In this document: in pieces, positions 61,270 to 64,000 of the stretch
Numbering within the stretch: position 1 is the stretch's first letter
Layout of the letters: the number at the start of each line of letters is the position of its first letter
Source: Chitinimonas sp036961565
GTDB lineage: Bacteria; Pseudomonadota; Gammaproteobacteria; Burkholderiales; Chitinimonadaceae
Length of the DNA stretch: 64,000 bases
Reading direction: 5' to 3'
Assembly (NCBI RefSeq): GCF_036961565.1
Contig: NZ_JBAMDD010000019.1
Coordinates: forward strand, 1-64,000
The notes under the pieces: model-generated
Told to the model about the DNA's origin: nothing
Databases searched by the model: none
The model's input: the letters and a program-made list of their open reading frames with translations, nothing else
Position numbers and translations under genes: made by a program

Positions 61270-61615
61270 GCGACGTCTCCGGAATGTAGGTACACGATAA
61301 ATCGATAATACATAAGCGATCAATGAAAAGCCATGGAAATCATGGGTTAAGGGCGCGCAAGTCAAGTGAATTCTTAATAATTGCTTAAGAATTAAGCGCT
61401 TGTGATGGCCCAGGAAGTGGCGAATATTACCAAGGTATTGCTTTTACAGTGCATTTTTGACCGAGCGCTAGACAAGATGGATTGTCATGGATTGGCGCTT
61501 GTGTCTGCTGGTAGGGCATGCCTAAAATGCGGGCGCGTACAAATTTGCTGCGTTGCAGCATCTACCCTGCCCACACACATACAAAAAAACGGGCAAACCG
61601 ATCAGGAGACAGCGC
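61270..61615. other. Divergent region between endopeptidase gene and phaC
   Basis: 346 bases without a gene; holds the inverted repeat at 61369-61393 and the phaC promoter. No other signal is clear. Confidence 0.45.
61369..61393. promoter_or_regulatory. Inverted repeat between the endopeptidase and phaC genes
   Basis: A perfect 9-bp inverted repeat (AATTCTTAA / TTAAGAATT) with a 7-base spacer, 100 bases upstream of the endopeptidase start and 223 before phaC. Candidate operator or A/T-rich promoter element. Confidence 0.55.
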
Positions 61616-63376
61616 TTGAGCCAGTCCAGTACCGAACCCCAAGCAGGCAGCGAATCCCAGCCTTATCAGGCCTTTCTGCAATCGTTGACCGACGCCAACC
61701 GCAAATTGCTGGAAAACTTTGTGGGCGGCATGCGCCCAGCCGGCGACAGCCAGCCCAAGGCGTTTGAGCAGTTCATGCAGGGGCTGATGGGCAACACCCA
61801 GCAACTGGTGGGCCTGCAGAGTAGCTACTACCAGCAGCAGATGGATCTCTGGATGGGTCTGCTGGGTACCCGCGAGAAGCAGCCTAACCCGCCCGCCAGC
61901 AAGGGTGATCGCCGCTTCGCCGCACCCGAATGGGCCCAATACCCGTTCTATGACTACATCAAGCAGCAATACCTGCTCAGCGCCAAGTGGCTGAACGAGC
62001 TGGTCGATGGTGTGCCGATGGATGACCCCACCCGCGTCAAGGTGGGCTTCTACACCCAGCAGTTCATCGACGCCATGTCGCCCTCCAATTTCGCTCTGAC
62101 CAACCCCGAAGTCATCAAGCTGGCGCTGGATACCAAGGGGGAGAGCCTGGCCGAAGGGCTGCGCAAGCTATCTGAGGACATGGCCAAGGGCCATATCTCG
62201 ATGACCGACGAATCGCAGTTCGCCGTGGGCGAGAACCTGGCGGTCACACCCGGCACGGTCGTGTTCGAGAGCCCCTTGTTCCAGCTGATCCAATACACAC
62301 CGACGACGACCCAGGTATACGAGCGGCCCGTGTTGTTTGTGCCGCCGGCGGTGAACAAGTACTACCTGATGGATCTGCAGCCCGACAACTCCATGGTTCG
62401 CCATTTCGTGGCACAGGGCTACACGGTATTCATGGTGTCCTGGCGCAGCATCACCCCCGAGCTGGGCAAGCTGACCTGGGACGACTATGTCGAGAGCGGC
62501 GTGATCAAGGCTGCCGAGGTGGTGCGCGACATCAGCAAGCAGGACAAGATCAATGTGCTGGGCTTCTGCATAGGCGGCGTGATCCTGGCGACCACCCTGG
62601 CGGTGATGAAAGCCCGCGAGCTGGATTGGTTCGAGAGCGTGACCTTCATGACCTCGCTGATCGACCACACCGAACCGGGCGATATCAAGCAGTTTGTTGA
62701 CGAAGAGCTGGTGAAGAACCGCGAGGCCAAGCTGGCCGAGGGGGGCGTGATCAGTGGCAAGGAGCTGGCCCGCGCCTTCTCCATGCTGCGCGCCAATGAC
62801 CTGATCTGGAACTACGTGGTCAACAACTACCTCAAGGGCAAGACCCCCCCCCCGTTTGATCTGCTGTACTGGAACAACGATTCGGCCAACCTGCCCCTGC
62901 CCATGCACACGTTCTTCCTGCGTAATATGTACCTGGAGAACAACCTGGCCAAGCCTGGTGCCATGAAGGTCTGCGGTGTGCCGGTGGATGTGGCCAAGTA
63001 CGACTGGCCCATCTATATCTTTGCCGCCCGCGAAGATCATATCGTGCCGTGGCAGTCGGCTTACCGGGGCACCCAACTGCTGGGCAGCGACAAGGTGCGC
63101 TATGTATTGGGCGCATCGGGCCATATTGCCGGCTCGATCAACCCGGTCGGCCCCAACAAGCGCAATTACTGGGTTAACGATGACCACCCGGCCGACGCCG
63201 ACAGCTGGCTGGCTGGTGCCGAGAGCCGCCCAGGGAGTTGGTGGCAGGATTGGGATAACTGGCTGGCGCCGCAATCGGGCAAGCAGGTAACCGCGCCCAA
63301 GAAGCCGGGCAATACCCGCTACAAGGCCATCGAGCCGGCGCCGGGTGCGTATGTCAAGGCCAAGGTCGGCGCCTGA
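61616..63376 (+). CDS. phaC: Class I poly(3-hydroxyalkanoate) synthase
   Basis: A 586-residue PHA polymerase acting on 3-hydroxyacyl-CoA at the granule surface. The lipase-like box is GFCIGG, with catalytic Cys318. The catalytic Asp and His lie in AAREDHIVPW and ASGHIAGSINP. The N-terminal domain QAFLQSLTDANRKLLENFV is usual. Start TTG 61616 is chosen because AGGAGA lies 7 bases before it; an in-frame TTG at 61553 has no ribosome site. phaA follows 205 bases later. Confidence 0.94.
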   Translation: MSQSSTEPQAGSESQPYQAFLQSLTDANRKLLENFVGGMRPAGDSQPKAFEQFMQGLMGNTQQLVGLQSSYYQQQMDLWMGLLGTREKQPNPPASKGDRRFAAPEWAQYPFYDYIKQQYLLSAKWLNELVDGVPMDDPTRVKVGFYTQQFIDAMSPSNFALTNPEVIKLALDTKGESLAEGLRKLSEDMAKGHISMTDESQFAVGENLAVTPGTVVFESPLFQLIQYTPTTTQVYERPVLFVPPAVNKYYLMDLQPDNSMVRHFVAQGYTVFMVSWRSITPELGKLTWDDYVESGVIKAAEVVRDISKQDKINVLGFCIGGVILATTLAVMKARELDWFESVTFMTSLIDHTEPGDIKQFVDEELVKNREAKLAEGGVISGKELARAFSMLRANDLIWNYVVNNYLKGKTPPPFDLLYWNNDSANLPLPMHTFFLRNMYLENNLAKPGAMKVCGVPVDVAKYDWPIYIFAAREDHIVPWQSAYRGTQLLGSDKVRYVLGASGHIAGSINPVGPNKRNYWVNDDHPADADSWLAGAESRPGSWWQDWDNWLAPQSGKQVTAPKKPGNTRYKAIEPAPGAYVKAKVGA

Positions 63377-63386
63377 TGGCAGACCG

Positions 63387-63422
63387 GGCCGGCAGGCATG
63401 GCGTCTCGGGCCGTTGCCGGCC
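63387..63422 (+). terminator. Candidate terminator between phaC and phaA
   Basis: An 8-bp GC-rich stem (GGCCGGCA / TGCCGGCC) with a 20-base loop, followed by TTCTGTCT. The T-run is weak, so partial read-through into phaA is likely. Confidence 0.4.
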
Positions 63423-63581
63423 TTCTGTCTGCCAGCCGGCTGCGGGCTTGAACAAATCCCGCTATGGCGGGCACTGAGTAGTAGCACAACTGGAATCCAG
63501 CCCCATCCATATGGGGTGTAATGCAGACGCCGCGCCAGCTTGATGCTGCGGGCGGCCTCCCCACCCAAGTAGGAGCAAATC

Positions 63582-64000
63582 ATGACTGAAGTCGTAATCG
63601 TTGCCGCACAGCGTACTGCCATAGCCTCGTTCGGCGGCAGCCTGGCCAAGGTGTCTGCCCCCGATCTGGGTGCCACCGTCATCAAGGCACTGCTGGAGAA
63701 GACCGGCGTGGCCCCTGAGCAGATCAGCGAAGTGATACTGGGCAATGTGCTCACCGCTGGCCTGGGCCAGAATCCAGCCCGCCAGGCACTGATCAAGGCA
63801 GGCATTCCGGTGCATGTGCCCGCACTGACCGTCAACCAGGTGTGCGGTTCTGGCCTCAAGGCCACCCATCTGGCGGTGCAATCCATCCTGTCGGGCGATA
63901 ACGATATCGTCATCGCCGGTGGCCAAGAGAACATGTCGCTGGCACCGCACCTACTGCCCAACTCGCGCGATGGCATACGCATGGGCAGCGCCACCCTGGT
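63582..64000 (+). CDS. phaA: Acetyl-CoA acetyltransferase, N-terminal part (cut by window edge)
   Basis: 139 codons are visible; the gene runs off the right edge. It begins MTEVVIVAAQRTAIASFGGSL split at the usual place and has the acyl-enzyme Cys motif VNQVCGSGLKA. It makes acetoacetyl-CoA from two acetyl-CoA, the first step of PHB synthesis. AGGAG precedes ATG 63582. Being next to phaC supports the phaA symbol over a catabolic thiolase. The reductase gene phaB, if present, would lie beyond the window. Confidence 0.92.
   Translation, partial: MTEVVIVAAQRTAIASFGGSLAKVSAPDLGATVIKALLEKTGVAPEQISEVILGNVLTAGLGQNPARQALIKAGIPVHVPALTVNQVCGSGLKATHLAVQSILSGDNDIVIAGGQENMSLAPHLLPNSRDGIRMGSATL

Noticed and set aside
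62168..63994. A 608-codon minus-strand frame over phaC and phaA
   Set aside because: Antisense shadow of two certain genes; no ribosome site or family motif.

Overview
The window reads as chromosomal DNA of a GC-rich betaproteobacterium, perhaps Neisseriales or a Chitinimonas-like lineage. The clues are the dapA-bamC pair, class I phaC followed by phaA, bfr/bfd next to fbpABC, hisN, type II queF and rdgC. Genus is a guess. I see no rRNA, tRNA, CRISPR array, transposase or prophage gene. Coding density is high and codon use is fairly even, so most of the window looks like stable chromosome with small accessory islands.

Layout. 1-3.6 kb: start of an unknown gene, a LysE-type exporter divergent from an Lrp/AsnC regulator, an amino-acid racemase, a DUF488 protein and a small PHA-granule protein. 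3.7-7.4 kb: a two-domain fatty acyl-CoA reductase divergent from a wax ester synthase/DGAT, a probable neutral-lipid locus. 7.5-13 kb: aminotransferase, periplasmic solute-binding protein, an orphan EF-G paralogue with an unusually structured leader, and a TPR-like protein. 13-22 kb: secreted PHP-type metallohydrolase, ABC exporter, M48 protease, and two secreted CBM56 proteins (GH64 glucanase and a beta-helix protein) likely acting on beta-1,3-glucan. 22.6-27.8 kb: bamC-dapA, GDPD, GST, rhodanese, a small His-rich membrane protein and DUF2917. 27.9-39 kb: LysR overlapping a patatin of two-partner-like (type Vd) form, asparaginase, several small enzymes, a lipoprotein, LysR, a small outer-membrane barrel and an ADP-ribosylglycohydrolase. 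39-42 kb: mmsA-mmsB for valine degradation behind an ACGT palindrome. 42-45 kb: a secreted peptidase cluster (M35 protease, a stand-alone copy of its N-terminal domain, a C15-like protein lacking the catalytic Cys). 45-54 kb: unknown membrane protein, hisN, peptide-binding protein, HDOD protein, queF, a 59-residue membrane protein, gamma-glutamyltransferase and a class III cyclase. 54-61 kb: rdgC, then an iron island (fbpABC, bfr, bfd) with Fur-like boxes, then a D-Ala-D-Ala endopeptidase. 61.6-64 kb: phaC and the start of phaA, cut by the window edge.

How the genes fit together. Three carbon-storage modules share the window: wax ester or triacylglycerol (reductase plus WS/DGAT), PHB (phaC, phaA) and a PHA-granule protein. 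Valine degradation (mmsAB) would feed propionyl-CoA. Secreted glucanases, proteases, asparaginase and gamma-glutamyltransferase suggest a scavenging lifestyle on polymer-rich material, possibly fungal.

Most interesting to me: (1) the leader of the EF-G paralogue, with a 34-codon ORF, an antiterminator-like pairing, an intrinsic terminator and a second small ORF; (2) an intrinsic-terminator sequence inside the signal-peptide codons of the gene that follows the M35 protease, and that gene's resemblance to the protease N-terminal domain; (3) four GTAAG boxes at exact 11-bp spacing upstream of the glucan-active genes; (4) a paired 16-bp palindrome upstream of a SnoaL-like gene.
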